Part shown: piece after piece, positions 1 through 7,156 of the stretch | Position numbering within the stretch: the first letter of the stretch is position 1 | How the letters are laid out: the number at the start of each line of letters is the position of its first letter | Source: Gallionella sp. | Lineage (GTDB): Bacteria > Pseudomonadota > Gammaproteobacteria > Burkholderiales > Gallionellaceae | DNA: 49,856 bases | Assembly (NCBI GenBank): GCA_028689145.1 | Contig: JAQTWT010000015.1 | Span: 1-49,856, forward strand | Direction of reading: 5' to 3' | The notes under the pieces: generated by a model | What the model was told of the DNA's origin: nothing | Databases searched by the model: none | What the model saw: the letters and a program-made list of their open reading frames with translations, nothing else | Position numbers and translations under genes: made by a program

Positions 1-129
1 GCGGGTAATTCGGACGGGGGCGGTGCTGCCGGTAACGCTGATCCGGGCAATGAGACTATCAGTCCGGATGCGGGGAATGCTTCAAACCCTGACCCGACTG
101 TGAATAAGAGCGGTTGTGTGGTGATGTGA
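1..129 (+). CDS. C-terminal end of a low-complexity Gly/Asn/Asp-rich protein (partial)
   Basis: The first 42 codons of the window are open in frame 1 and end in TGA at 127-129. The peptide is rich in Gly, Asn, Ala, Asp and Pro and ends KSGCVVM. There is no recognisable domain; such tails occur in secreted or surface-exposed proteins, but this is only a compositional remark. The gene begins outside the window, so neither its start nor its function can be given. Confidence 0.5.
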   Translation, partial: AGNSDGGGAAGNADPGNETISPDAGNASNPDPTVNKSGCVVM

Positions 130-176
130 TGGTTGTATTCGCTAACTATTTTTATTGAAATTTACGGTGTGCTGAA

Positions 177-449
177 ATGAAAAAATTAATACTTGCGATG
201 GTGTTGGCGGCTATCGGTATCGCGCTACCCCACTGCGCTCTCGCGAAAGTTGATGCCGCTACTCTGGATAAACAACGGGCACTCAACAAGGCAGGGCTGA
301 AAACGGCATTGCGTCATCGCGCAACCCAATACAATTCCGAAACAGAGGCAAGAGATCGCCGTTCCCTGAAGCTTGATGCCATTCCCCCGTCGCCGCGCCG
401 CTCGGCTAGAACACTGCCCGCGAGGAACAGGCAATATGCGGGGCAGTGA
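177..449 (+). CDS. small putative secreted protein, function unknown
   Basis: A 90-residue ORF begins with a clear Sec-type signal peptide: MKK, a hydrophobic core of about 17 residues, and an Ala-Leu-Ala cleavage site near residue 23. The mature part is basic and polar, with many Arg, Ala and Thr, no Cys, and no known motif. It follows the low-complexity gene by 48 bases and precedes another unknown gene by 52, so the three may be co-transcribed. The export prediction is the only functional statement the sequence allows. Confidence 0.55.
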   Translation: MKKLILAMVLAAIGIALPHCALAKVDAATLDKQRALNKAGLKTALRHRATQYNSETEARDRRSLKLDAIPPSPRRSARTLPARNRQYAGQ

Positions 450-501
450 TCCGATCAGACAGATGCGCGGCCCGGATAAACGATATAACGGGAATTAAAT
501 A

Positions 502-864
502 ATGAAGATGAAAAAGAATTCGATACTGTGGTACGACAGCGTGGGAAAACCGCACCGGTTTGCCGCAATCGATACAAGCGATGCCGCTGTGGACGAATTA
601 TTGCGGACAGCAACGGCTTTGCACAAAACCGGCGCGGCACAGTGGGCGATTTACTTCGGTGACAAAGGTACACAGGTAAAACAGTGGGGAATATCGCCCG
701 AGCAGGCTAAAGTGATTACGGGTGTTTCCAAACCGGTCAATCAGGCGGGCAATCAAGGCGCAACGTTTGCGGAACCAAGCTGCAGGCCACTCAGTGCTGT
801 GCCTGTGCTGGAAGGATGGCAAGGATTGCAAGTCACACCGTCGCGCAGACGGGGAGAATTCTGA
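502..864 (+). CDS. hypothetical protein, 120 aa
   Basis: The ORF starts at an ATG preceded by a GGGAA tract about 8 bases upstream. The first ~75 residues look like a genuine folded domain (ILWYDSVGKPHRF, then an Asp/Ala-rich helix, then WAIYFGDKGTQVKQWGIS). The last ~35 residues are rich in Pro, Arg and Ser and look unstructured. No family is recognised. It ends 38 bases before the convergent nadC stop. It may form a unit with the two preceding ORFs. Confidence 0.5.
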   Translation: MKMKKNSILWYDSVGKPHRFAAIDTSDAAVDELLRTATALHKTGAAQWAIYFGDKGTQVKQWGISPEQAKVITGVSKPVNQAGNQGATFAEPSCRPLSAVPVLEGWQGLQVTPSRRRGEF

Positions 865-901
865 AGCAACAACCATCGGTGTTTGTGTCTGCAAGCAAAA
901 T

Positions 902-1741
902 TTAAGCAATGCGCATCGACAAATCTATCGCCGTGACATCCTTGGTCAGCGCGCCGATGGAAATCCGATCTACCCCGGTTTCGGCAAACATGCGCACGCT
1001 CTCCAGAGTGATGCCGCCGGAGGCTTCCAGTTCCGCGCGTCCGGCGGCCTGAGCTACGGCGAGGCGCAGGTCGGCCAGCATAAAATTATCCAGCAGTATC
1101 AGTTTGGCACCCGCATTGAGCGCTTCGGAAAGTTGCGCCAGATTTTCCACTTCGATCTGGATGGGGACATCTGCGGGGGTGATGCGAAACGCCTGCTCCA
1201 TCACCATGTCGATTCCGTGCGCGGCGGCGATGTGATTCTCCTTGATCAGCACGCCATCGAACAGCCCGATGCGCTGGTTGTGCCCGCCACCGGTGAGCAC
1301 CGCGTGCTTTTGCGCGATGCGCAGTCCCGGCAGAGTTTTGCGCGTGTCCATAATTTTCACACCGGTTCCCGCCACGGCATCGACATAGCGCCGCACCAGC
1401 GTGGCCGTGCCGGATAGCGTCTGCAGAAAATTCAGCGCGCAACGCTCCGCGCTGAGCAGGGCGCGCGCATTTCCCTGTACTTTGCACAGTTCCTGATTGG
1501 GCTGCATGGTGGCACCTTCCGCTATCGCCCAATGGATTTTGCAGGTCGGGTCGAGGCTGATAAAACATTCCTCAAACCACAGTGTGCCGCACAGCACCGC
1601 TTCCTGCCGCGCGACGATGCCTGCTGTCGCAATCTGAAATTCGGGAATCAGTTGCGCGGTCAAATCGCCGTCGCGCAGATCTTCATCCAGCGCGGCGGAT
1701 ACATTGGACTTGATATGCGATATAAGGGAGTGTGCGGGCAT
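902..1741 (-). CDS. nadC: nicotinate-nucleotide pyrophosphorylase (carboxylating), quinolinate phosphoribosyltransferase
   Basis: This 279-residue protein converts quinolinate and PRPP to nicotinate mononucleotide, CO2 and PPi in cytosolic de novo NAD synthesis. Visible family signatures are DLRDGDLTAQLIP near the N-terminus, LSAERCALNFLQTLSGTAT, the DTRKTLPGLR phosphate/PRPP-binding segment, GGGHNQRIGLFDGVLIKENH, EVENL and a final ASGGI. A longer frame upstream exists, but those extra residues are not family-like, so the ATG encoding MPAHSLISHI is chosen; its ribosome-binding site is weak. It is divergent from lemA, with about 145 bases between the starts. nadA or nadB are not nearby. Confidence 0.93.
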   Translation of the reverse strand: MPAHSLISHIKSNVSAALDEDLRDGDLTAQLIPEFQIATAGIVARQEAVLCGTLWFEECFISLDPTCKIHWAIAEGATMQPNQELCKVQGNARALLSAERCALNFLQTLSGTATLVRRYVDAVAGTGVKIMDTRKTLPGLRIAQKHAVLTGGGHNQRIGLFDGVLIKENHIAAAHGIDMVMEQAFRITPADVPIQIEVENLAQLSEALNAGAKLILLDNFMLADLRLAVAQAAGRAELEASGGITLESVRMFAETGVDRISIGALTKDVTAIDLSMRIA

Positions 1742-1885
1742 AATGGATTTTAGCGGTGCTCCATGAAGGTTTATTCTCGGAAAGATTTCTTTCGGATAGT
1801 TTGTACAAATGACAGGGGTTTGGCGTATATTTTCATTTTCGCACATTTTGATTGCTTCACATTAACGATTTCCGGGGAGAAAGTT

Positions 1886-2509
1886 ATGCGTAAATTATTC
1901 GGGTTGTTATGTCTGACTCTGTTGCTCAGCGGCTGCGGCTACAACACCTTCCAGACCGGCGACGAGCAGATCAAGGCGAGCTGGGCTGAAGTGTTGAACC
2001 AGTACCAGCGGCGTGCCGATCTGATCCCCAATCTGGTGAATACCGTGAAAGGCTTCGCCGCGCAGGAGCAGACCGTGCTGCTGGGGGTCACCGAAGCGCG
2101 CGCCAAAGTCGGCAGCATTCAGGCCACGCCGGAACTGATCAACGACGCGCAGGCGTTCGACAAATTCCAGCAGGCGCAGGGTCAGTTATCATCTGCCTTG
2201 AGCCGCTTGCTAGTGGTGTCGGAAAATTACCCGCAGTTGAAATCCGACGCGAATTTTCGCGATTTGCAAGCGCAACTGGAAGGCACCGAGAACCGCATTA
2301 CCGTGGCGCGCAACCGCTACATCAAGGCGGTGCAGGAATACAACATCACGGTGCGTTCCTTTCCGAGCAACCTGACCGCGATGCTGTTCGGCTACGGCGT
2401 GAAGCCGTCGTTCACGGTAGAGAACGAGAAAGAAATTGCGCGTCCGCCCGCGGTGGATTTTTCCGCGCCACAACCAGCGGCGCATGACGCTGCCTCAGTG
2501 GCGAAATAA
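1886..2509 (+). CDS. lemA: LemA family lipoprotein
   Basis: This 207-residue protein starts at an ATG with a strong GGGGAGA ribosome-binding site at 1874-1880. The N-terminus is a lipoprotein signal peptide with lipobox LSGC, so Cys17 is the likely lipidated residue. The rest is the helical LemA fold (QYQRRADLIPNLVNTVKGFA is the family hallmark). A Pro/Ala-rich tail ends the protein. LemA proteins are envelope proteins of unclear function, often beside TPM-domain genes, as here with two TPM genes downstream on the same strand. An in-frame extension back to 1763 is rejected because it lacks a ribosome-binding site and would bury the signal peptide. Confidence 0.92.
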   Translation: MRKLFGLLCLTLLLSGCGYNTFQTGDEQIKASWAEVLNQYQRRADLIPNLVNTVKGFAAQEQTVLLGVTEARAKVGSIQATPELINDAQAFDKFQQAQGQLSSALSRLLVVSENYPQLKSDANFRDLQAQLEGTENRITVARNRYIKAVQEYNITVRSFPSNLTAMLFGYGVKPSFTVENEKEIARPPAVDFSAPQPAAHDAASVAK

Positions 2510-2572
2510 ATGAACCTGAACAACGCAGTTAATGGTGGATGTTTTGTAAATTCATGGCGTTGTGTTTCTTTC

Positions 2573-2630
2573 GTAGGTGCGAATTCATTCGCACACAACC
2601 TGCTATTCGTGCGAATGAATTCGCACCTAC
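2573..2630. repeat. palindromic intergenic repeat, GTAGG...CCTAC type, copy 1
   Basis: A perfect 22-base inverted repeat (2573-2594 and 2609-2630) with a 14-base loop lies between lemA and the first TPM gene. Each arm has an internal GAATTC flanked by GTGC/GCAC-type sequence, so each arm is itself partly self-complementary. It resembles REP/REPIN-type dispersed repeats and would form a stable RNA hairpin between the two reading frames. Confidence 0.8.
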
Positions 2631-2652
2631 AAAACCGCCTATATTTTTCAGT

Positions 2653-3489
2653 ATGAAATCGATAGCGCAAATTTTCCTGCTTGCGGTGCTGCTCAGTGGA
2701 GCGGCGCAGGCTGAAGTGGCCGTGCCGCCGCTCGCGCAGCGTGTTACCGATCTGACGGGCACGCTGGATGCGGGGAAAATCCAAACGCTCGAAGCACGCC
2801 TTGCCGAATTTGAAGCGAAGAAGGGCGCGCAGCTTGCGCTGCTGATCGTGCCGACCACCCAACCGGAAAGTATCGAGCAATTCGGTATCCGGGTCGCCGA
2901 GGCGTGGAAGCTGGGGCGCAAAGGTGTTGACGACGGCGCACTGCTGCTGGTTGCCAAGGATGACCGCGCTCTGCGCATCGAGGTTGGGTATGGACTGGAA
3001 GGTGCGCTGAACGATGCCACTGCAAAACGCGTGGTCGACGAAGTCATCGTGCCGCATTTCAAGCGCGGCGAATTTTATCCCGGCATCGAGTCCGGCCTCG
3101 CGGCAATGATGCGGGTGATCGACGGCGAAGCGTTGCTGCCGCCGAAGCGTGCTGCGGCCAGCGGGAAATACGACATCGAGTCGCTGTTGTTCATCGGCTT
3201 CGGGCTGGTGGTGGTCGTGGGCGGTATGTTGCGCGTGCTGCTCGGGCGATTCCCCGCCGCGCTGTTGATGGGCGGGGTGCTGGGAGGTTTGGCCTGGCTG
3301 ACGGTTTTGTCGTTGCTGGAAGCGCTGCTGGTCGGGCTGATGGCGTTTTTGTTCGTGCTGTTGGGCGGTGCGGGGCGCGGTTATGGTGGCAGCGGATTAG
3401 GTAGAACCGGCGGGGGAAGTTTCGGTGGCGGAGGCTTCAGCGGCGGGGGCGGCGGGTTTGGCGGCGGCGGGGCTTCGGGAAGATGGTGA
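2653..3489 (+). CDS. TPM-domain (YgcG-type) membrane protein
   Basis: This 278-residue protein has a signal peptide (MKSIAQIFLLAVLLSGAAQA), an extracytoplasmic TPM domain at about residues 25-155 (ending ...LEGALNDATAKRVVDE, then a PHFKRGEFYPGI segment), two or more hydrophobic membrane segments at about 175-235, and a Gly-rich tail (GGGSFGGGGFSGGG) ending GRW. This is the usual YgcG architecture. The ATG is placed at the signal peptide; the ribosome-binding site is poor. The upstream in-frame extension is translated repeat sequence and is rejected. It is probably co-transcribed with lemA and the following TPM gene. Biochemical function is not established for the family. Confidence 0.88.
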   Translation: MKSIAQIFLLAVLLSGAAQAEVAVPPLAQRVTDLTGTLDAGKIQTLEARLAEFEAKKGAQLALLIVPTTQPESIEQFGIRVAEAWKLGRKGVDDGALLLVAKDDRALRIEVGYGLEGALNDATAKRVVDEVIVPHFKRGEFYPGIESGLAAMMRVIDGEALLPPKRAAASGKYDIESLLFIGFGLVVVVGGMLRVLLGRFPAALLMGGVLGGLAWLTVLSLLEALLVGLMAFLFVLLGGAGRGYGGSGLGRTGGGSFGGGGFSGGGGGFGGGGASGRW

Positions 3490-3507
3490 TGCCGATTTTA
3501 ATTTTTT

Positions 3508-3577
3508 GTAGGGGCGAGATTCATCGCGCCCATTTCAGTATGATTAAAAATCAGGGCGCGATGAATCTCGCCCCTAC
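3508..3577. repeat. palindromic intergenic repeat, GTAGG...CCTAC type, copy 2
   Basis: A perfect 24-base inverted repeat (3508-3531 and 3554-3577) with a 22-base spacer lies between the two TPM genes. The terminal GTAGG/CCTAC is shared with the other copies in the window, but the stem differs (GCGAGATTCATCGCGCCC). The spacing and position suggest a REPIN-like mobile repeat. Confidence 0.8.
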
Positions 3578-3592
3578 GGTCTGACAATTGAG

Positions 3593-4090
3593 ATGAACCT
3601 AGAACGCATCATACGACATTTATCCGGCGGCCGTGCAAAGGTGCGGCGTGCTTTTCCGTCGCGCACACTGGAGGCAATTGAACGAACCATTCGAGCAACC
3701 GAGGTGCGGCACGACGGACAGATTCGTTTCGCGGTCGAAGCTGCGCTCGACTTGTCGCCGCTGCTCGCCGGTCAGACGGCAAGGGAACGCGCTATCGAAG
3801 TTTTTTCAAATCTGCGCGTGTGGGATACCGAACACAACAATGGTGTGCTGATTTATTTGTTGCTGGCGGATCGCGATGTCGAGATCGTCGCCGACCGCGG
3901 CATCCACGCGAAACTCGGAAAAGATATTTGGGAAGAGATTTGCCGCGAGATGGAAGCTGCATTTAGTAACGGCAAATTCGAGGAGGGCGTGCTTGCCGGA
4001 ATTCACGCGGTGGGCGAACATCTGGTGCAGCATTTTCCGGCACGCAGCGGCAAGCCCAATGAGATGGCGGACAGCCCGGTGGTATTGTAG
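3593..4090 (+). CDS. TPM-domain protein, short form
   Basis: This 165-residue protein lacks a signal peptide and has a TPM domain over about residues 20-145: SRTLEAIERTIRATE, then RAIEVFSNLRVWDTEHNNGVL, then DRDVEIVADRGIHAKLG, and a C-terminal GKFEEGVLAGIHAVGEHL helix. TPM domains occur in Psb32/YgcG-like proteins, usually in the envelope. It follows the larger TPM protein with a repeat between them, giving a lemA-TPM-TPM set found in many proteobacteria. Its stop codon overlaps a REP-like hairpin. Function is inferred only as envelope-associated. Confidence 0.85.
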   Translation: MNLERIIRHLSGGRAKVRRAFPSRTLEAIERTIRATEVRHDGQIRFAVEAALDLSPLLAGQTARERAIEVFSNLRVWDTEHNNGVLIYLLLADRDVEIVADRGIHAKLGKDIWEEICREMEAAFSNGKFEEGVLAGIHAVGEHLVQHFPARSGKPNEMADSPVVL

Positions 4091-4125
4091 GAGCGGGCTA
4101 TGCCCGCGATAAACTTGTTCGCGGG
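4087..4125. repeat. single REP-like element with nested hairpins
   Basis: The sequence begins GTAGGAGCGGGC and forms a perfect 6-bp hairpin (GCGGGC at 4093-4098 with GCCCGC at 4102-4107). An alternative 7-bp hairpin pairs 4103-4109 with 4119-4125. It resembles the classic Pseudomonas-type REP (GTAGGAGCG...). It overlaps the stop codon of the preceding gene and may act as a 3' mRNA stabiliser or weak terminator. Confidence 0.65.
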
Positions 4126-4216
4126 TACGCAAAGCTTTTGTCCGGGTGCCCACATGGACAGTTCCAACTTGCGGTTGGGAAAGTTTTTCTGATTCCATAC
4201 AGTGACAGAGGCTTCA

Positions 4217-5332
4217 ATGAGAATAGGCATTCCAAAAGAAATCAAGACCAACGAAAACCGCATTTCGCTGGTTCCGGCAGGAGCAGAGGCGCTGGTGTCG
4301 GCCGGGCATCAGGTCATGGTGGAAACGGGAGCCGGGCTGGGCAGCGGGTTCAACGATGCGCAATACATCGCGGCGGGTGCGCAGATCGTGAAGGATGCCG
4401 ATGCGGTGTGGTCGGCAGCGGATTTGATCGTGAAAGTGAAGGAGCCGATCGAGCCGGAATGGCAACGCATCCGTCCCGGCCAGGTCATTTTTACCTATTT
4501 TCACTTCGCCGCCAGCGAGCTGCTGACCCGCGCGCATCTGGCATCCGGCGCGGTGTGCATTGCCTATGAAACGGTCGAGTTGCCGTCGCGCGAATTGCCG
4601 CTGCTCACGCCGATGTCGGAGGTGGCAGGGCGCATGGCGGTGCAGGAAGGCGCCAAGTATCTGGAAAAACTGTACGGCGGACGCGGTATTTTGCTCGGCG
4701 GCGTGCCGGGGGTGCCACCCGCCAAGGTGGTGATACTCGGCGGTGGCGTGGTCGGTGTGAATGCGGCAAAGATGGCGGCAGGGCTGGGTGCCGGTGTCGT
4801 GCTGCTGGATGTGTCGCTGGAAAAGCTGCGCTATCTCAGCGATGTTATGCCCGCCAACGTGCAGCTGATATTTTCGGACCGGCACAAACTGTTGGAGCAG
4901 ATTGCCAATGCCGATCTGGTGATTGGCGCGGTGCTGATCCACGGTGCGGTCGCGCCCAAGCTGATCCGCCGCGAAGACCTCAAGACGATGCGCCAAGGCG
5001 CGGTGATCGTGGATGTCTCGATCGATCAGGGCGGCTGTGTCGAGACAATGCATCCGACCACCCACGAGAACCCGACTTTCATCATCGATGGTGTCATACA
5101 CTACGGTGTAGCCAACATGCCCGGCGGGGTGCCGAGCACTTCGACGCTGGCGCTGACTAACGCTACGCTGCCTTATGTGCTGAAGCTGGCCAACAAGGGC
5201 TACCGGGAAGCGCTCAAGGAATCTCCGGCGCTGCTGAACGGGCTCAATATCATCGACGGGAAAATAACCCACCGCAAAGTTGCCGAGGCATTCGGGATGG
5301 AGTATCACTCGGCGGAATCGGTTCTCGATTGA
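4217..5332 (+). CDS. ald: alanine dehydrogenase
   Basis: This 371-residue protein (family length about 370) catalyses reversible NAD-dependent oxidative deamination of L-alanine to pyruvate and ammonia. It starts MRIGIPKEIKTNENRISLVP, the canonical N-terminus. A Rossmann motif (VVILGGGVVGVNAAKMA) is central, the substrate region includes PLLTPMSEVAGRMAVQEGA, and NMPGGVPSTSTLALTNATLPY lies near the C-terminus. The ATG at 4217 is chosen over the frame start at 4202 because an AGAGG ribosome-binding site lies about 7 bases upstream. It stands alone between the TPM cluster and a MITE-like repeat. Confidence 0.96.
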   Translation: MRIGIPKEIKTNENRISLVPAGAEALVSAGHQVMVETGAGLGSGFNDAQYIAAGAQIVKDADAVWSAADLIVKVKEPIEPEWQRIRPGQVIFTYFHFAASELLTRAHLASGAVCIAYETVELPSRELPLLTPMSEVAGRMAVQEGAKYLEKLYGGRGILLGGVPGVPPAKVVILGGGVVGVNAAKMAAGLGAGVVLLDVSLEKLRYLSDVMPANVQLIFSDRHKLLEQIANADLVIGAVLIHGAVAPKLIRREDLKTMRQGAVIVDVSIDQGGCVETMHPTTHENPTFIIDGVIHYGVANMPGGVPSTSTLALTNATLPYVLKLANKGYREALKESPALLNGLNIIDGKITHRKVAEAFGMEYHSAESVLD

Positions 5333-5386
5333 GCTAATTTGCGTTGTAATATGCAGCAACATATTTTTTATTTCGTTTAACTGAGA

Positions 5387-5591
5387 GGATTTGCATATGG
5401 GAGCCTCGAAAAATTCAGAGTTCGCCCAAATGCAAGGCGCGGAAGTGGGGTAAGCAGGCAAGCCGCATAGCGGCAGCTCGCAAAAAATTTAGCCGCGCAC
5501 ATATGTTTTATATGTAAGCAAGAAATTTTTTGCGCAACGCAGCAGTTGGGATGAAATGTGAATTTTACGAGGTTCCCATAGATGGATTTGC
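5387..5591. mobile_element. MITE-like element with terminal inverted repeats and possible 8-bp target duplication
   Basis: A ~189-bp segment (about 5395-5583) begins TATGGGAGCCTCG and ends with the inverse of TATGGGAACCTCG. The ~22-bp terminal inverted repeats differ at two positions. A second inner inverted repeat pairs CGCAAAAAATTT with AAATTTTTTGCG around an AT-rich palindrome. The element is flanked by GGATTTGC at 5387-5394 and again at 5584-5591, consistent with a target-site duplication. It carries only an 18-codon frame, so any transposition would need an enzyme in trans. It abuts the kinase start codon. Confidence 0.6.
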
Positions 5592-6859
5592 CATACAGGC
5601 TGGGTAAGTACGAGCTGGATAAAATGATCGGCGTGGGCTCGACCGGCAAGGTGTATCACGCGCTGGATACGTTCTCGGGCCGCGAGGTGGCGGTGAAACT
5701 GATCGATGAAGCGGTGCTCCATGATGCCGGGTTCAACGAGACCTGCCGCGCGCAATTCCGCAATGAAGCCGCGCTGGCCGGACGGCTGGCGCACCCGCAT
5801 GTCGTTGCGATACTGGAAGCATCCGTAACGCCGGATTCCGGTTATATCGTGATGGAATATGTGCCGGGAGGCAGTCTGGTGCGGCATACCTATCACGACA
5901 ACCTACTGCCGGTGGTGGACGTGCTGCAGATCATCTACAAGTGCTGCAGCGCACTCGAATACGCATTCAATCAGGGTATCGTTCACCGGGATATCAAGCC
6001 CGGCAACATCATGCTGGTGTCCGGTACCAATGTGAAAATTACCGACTTCGGCTCCTCGGTGTTTTACAAGGAGCAGATCACGCAGGCGGTGACTTCGGGA
6101 ACGCCTTCATATATGTCGCTGGAACATATCAAGGGGCAAAGCCTGACCTATCTCAGCGACATGTATTCGCTCGGGGTGGTCGCGTACGAACTGCTGACCG
6201 GGCGGAGGCCGTTCGAGGCTGACACCCTGATCGAGTTGCTCTACAACATCTCGGTAAAACAGGCGGTGCCGCCGAGTGCGCTGCGGGGCGGGATACCCGC
6301 CGAGCTGGACAAGGTCATTCTTAAAATGATCGCCAGAAACCCGGAAGACCGCTACCCCAACTGGACCGCACTTAAAAGCGAGATCGCCAAACTGGGCCGG
6401 CTCGGCATGTCAGGGCAGGATATAGCGGACAGCGAGAAATTCTGCATCCTGCGCGCGATGCATGAGCTGGGCGAATTTCCCGATCCGGAAATCTGGGAAC
6501 TCGTGCATGCCAGTAAGTGGCACAAACTGCCTGCCGCTGCGATTGCCTTGCGCGAAGACGAGCCGGGCAGGAGTATGTATATTCTCGCTTCCGGAACGAT
6601 GCGGGTCACCAAGCAGGGACGGTTGCTCAACACCATCAAGGGCGGCGAATTCTTCGGGGAGATGGCCTACATTTTGCGCGGAACCAACCGCCAAGCCACG
6701 CTGGAGACCACGTCCGACGCGACTGTCGCCGAGCTGACATTTGATGCGCTGGAAAAACTCAGCACCAGTTGCGAATTGCGTTTCGTGAAATCCCTGTTGC
6801 GCTCCATGACCAACCGGCTGGTGGTCGCCGATCTGAATATCGTGCGAATGTACGGATGA
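5582..6859 (+). CDS. serine/threonine protein kinase with C-terminal cyclic-nucleotide-binding-type domain
   Basis: This 425-residue protein has an N-terminal Hanks-type kinase domain (about residues 10-270): Gly loop GVGSTG at 17-22, Lys39 in VAVKL, HRDIKPGN with Asp137, DFGSS at 155, GTPSYMSLEH, and DMYSLGVVAYELLTG. After a linker, residues about 310-420 form a cNMP-binding fold (SMYILASGTMRVTKQG, GEFFGEMAYILRG, RQATLE). The kinase is therefore probably gated by a small ligand or by the C-terminal fold; the ligand is unknown. No transmembrane segment is visible. The ATG lies at the end of the MITE-like repeat, and a GAGG inside the repeat (5569-5572) serves as ribosome-binding site. Confidence 0.92.
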   Translation: MDLPYRLGKYELDKMIGVGSTGKVYHALDTFSGREVAVKLIDEAVLHDAGFNETCRAQFRNEAALAGRLAHPHVVAILEASVTPDSGYIVMEYVPGGSLVRHTYHDNLLPVVDVLQIIYKCCSALEYAFNQGIVHRDIKPGNIMLVSGTNVKITDFGSSVFYKEQITQAVTSGTPSYMSLEHIKGQSLTYLSDMYSLGVVAYELLTGRRPFEADTLIELLYNISVKQAVPPSALRGGIPAELDKVILKMIARNPEDRYPNWTALKSEIAKLGRLGMSGQDIADSEKFCILRAMHELGEFPDPEIWELVHASKWHKLPAAAIALREDEPGRSMYILASGTMRVTKQGRLLNTIKGGEFFGEMAYILRGTNRQATLETTSDATVAELTFDALEKLSTSCELRFVKSLLRSMTNRLVVADLNIVRMYG

Positions 6860-6942
6860 GCGCATCACTTGAATCAGCCGATTCTGCTATCAATAAAACA
6901 CCATCCGCATTTTTTCAACCGCAACTAAAGCTAACTATTGTT

Positions 6943-7155
6943 ATGAACACCGAACATTTGGAACTGCTGGTTACCCGCGAGATGCCTTTCGGCAAGTATC
7001 AGGGCCGCCTGATTGCCGACTTGCCGGGGCAGTATCTTAACTGGTTCGCCCGCAAGGGTTTTCCGCCCGGCGAGATTGGCCAGCTGCTGGCGCTGATGCA
7101 GGAGCTGGATCACAACGGTTTGTCGCCGCTGCTCGACCCGTTACGCAAGCGCTGA
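6943..7155 (+). CDS. DUF3820 family protein
   Basis: This 70-residue protein has the compact DUF3820 pattern: MPFGKYQGRLIADLPGQYLNWF, KGFPPGEIGQLLALMQELDHNGL, then LLDPLRK. Family members are small cytosolic proteins annotated as putative quorum-sensing-regulated factors without defined biochemistry. The ATG at 6943 fits the family start; the longer frame from 6769 overlaps the kinase gene and is rejected. The ribosome-binding site is weak. It converges on the Lon-like protease, with 1 base between the stops. Confidence 0.85.
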   Translation: MNTEHLELLVTREMPFGKYQGRLIADLPGQYLNWFARKGFPPGEIGQLLALMQELDHNGLSPLLDPLRKR

Positions 7156-7156
7156 G

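Noticed and set aside
722..1417. 231-codon plus-strand open frame
   Set aside because: It is the antisense shadow of nadC, with His/Arg/Gln-rich composition and no family similarity.
2573..4125. CRISPR array
   Set aside because: The repeats are isolated palindromes of differing sequence, not regularly spaced direct repeats with unique spacers, and no cas gene is present.
5397..5453. 18-codon frame inside the MITE-like element (MGASKNSEFAQM)
   Set aside because: Probably chance; it uses the terminal inverted repeat as its start and has no stronger evidence.
4214..5461. 415-codon minus-strand frame opposite ald
   Set aside because: Antisense shadow of ald; composition is His/Arg/Gln-rich and it runs into the MITE-like repeat.
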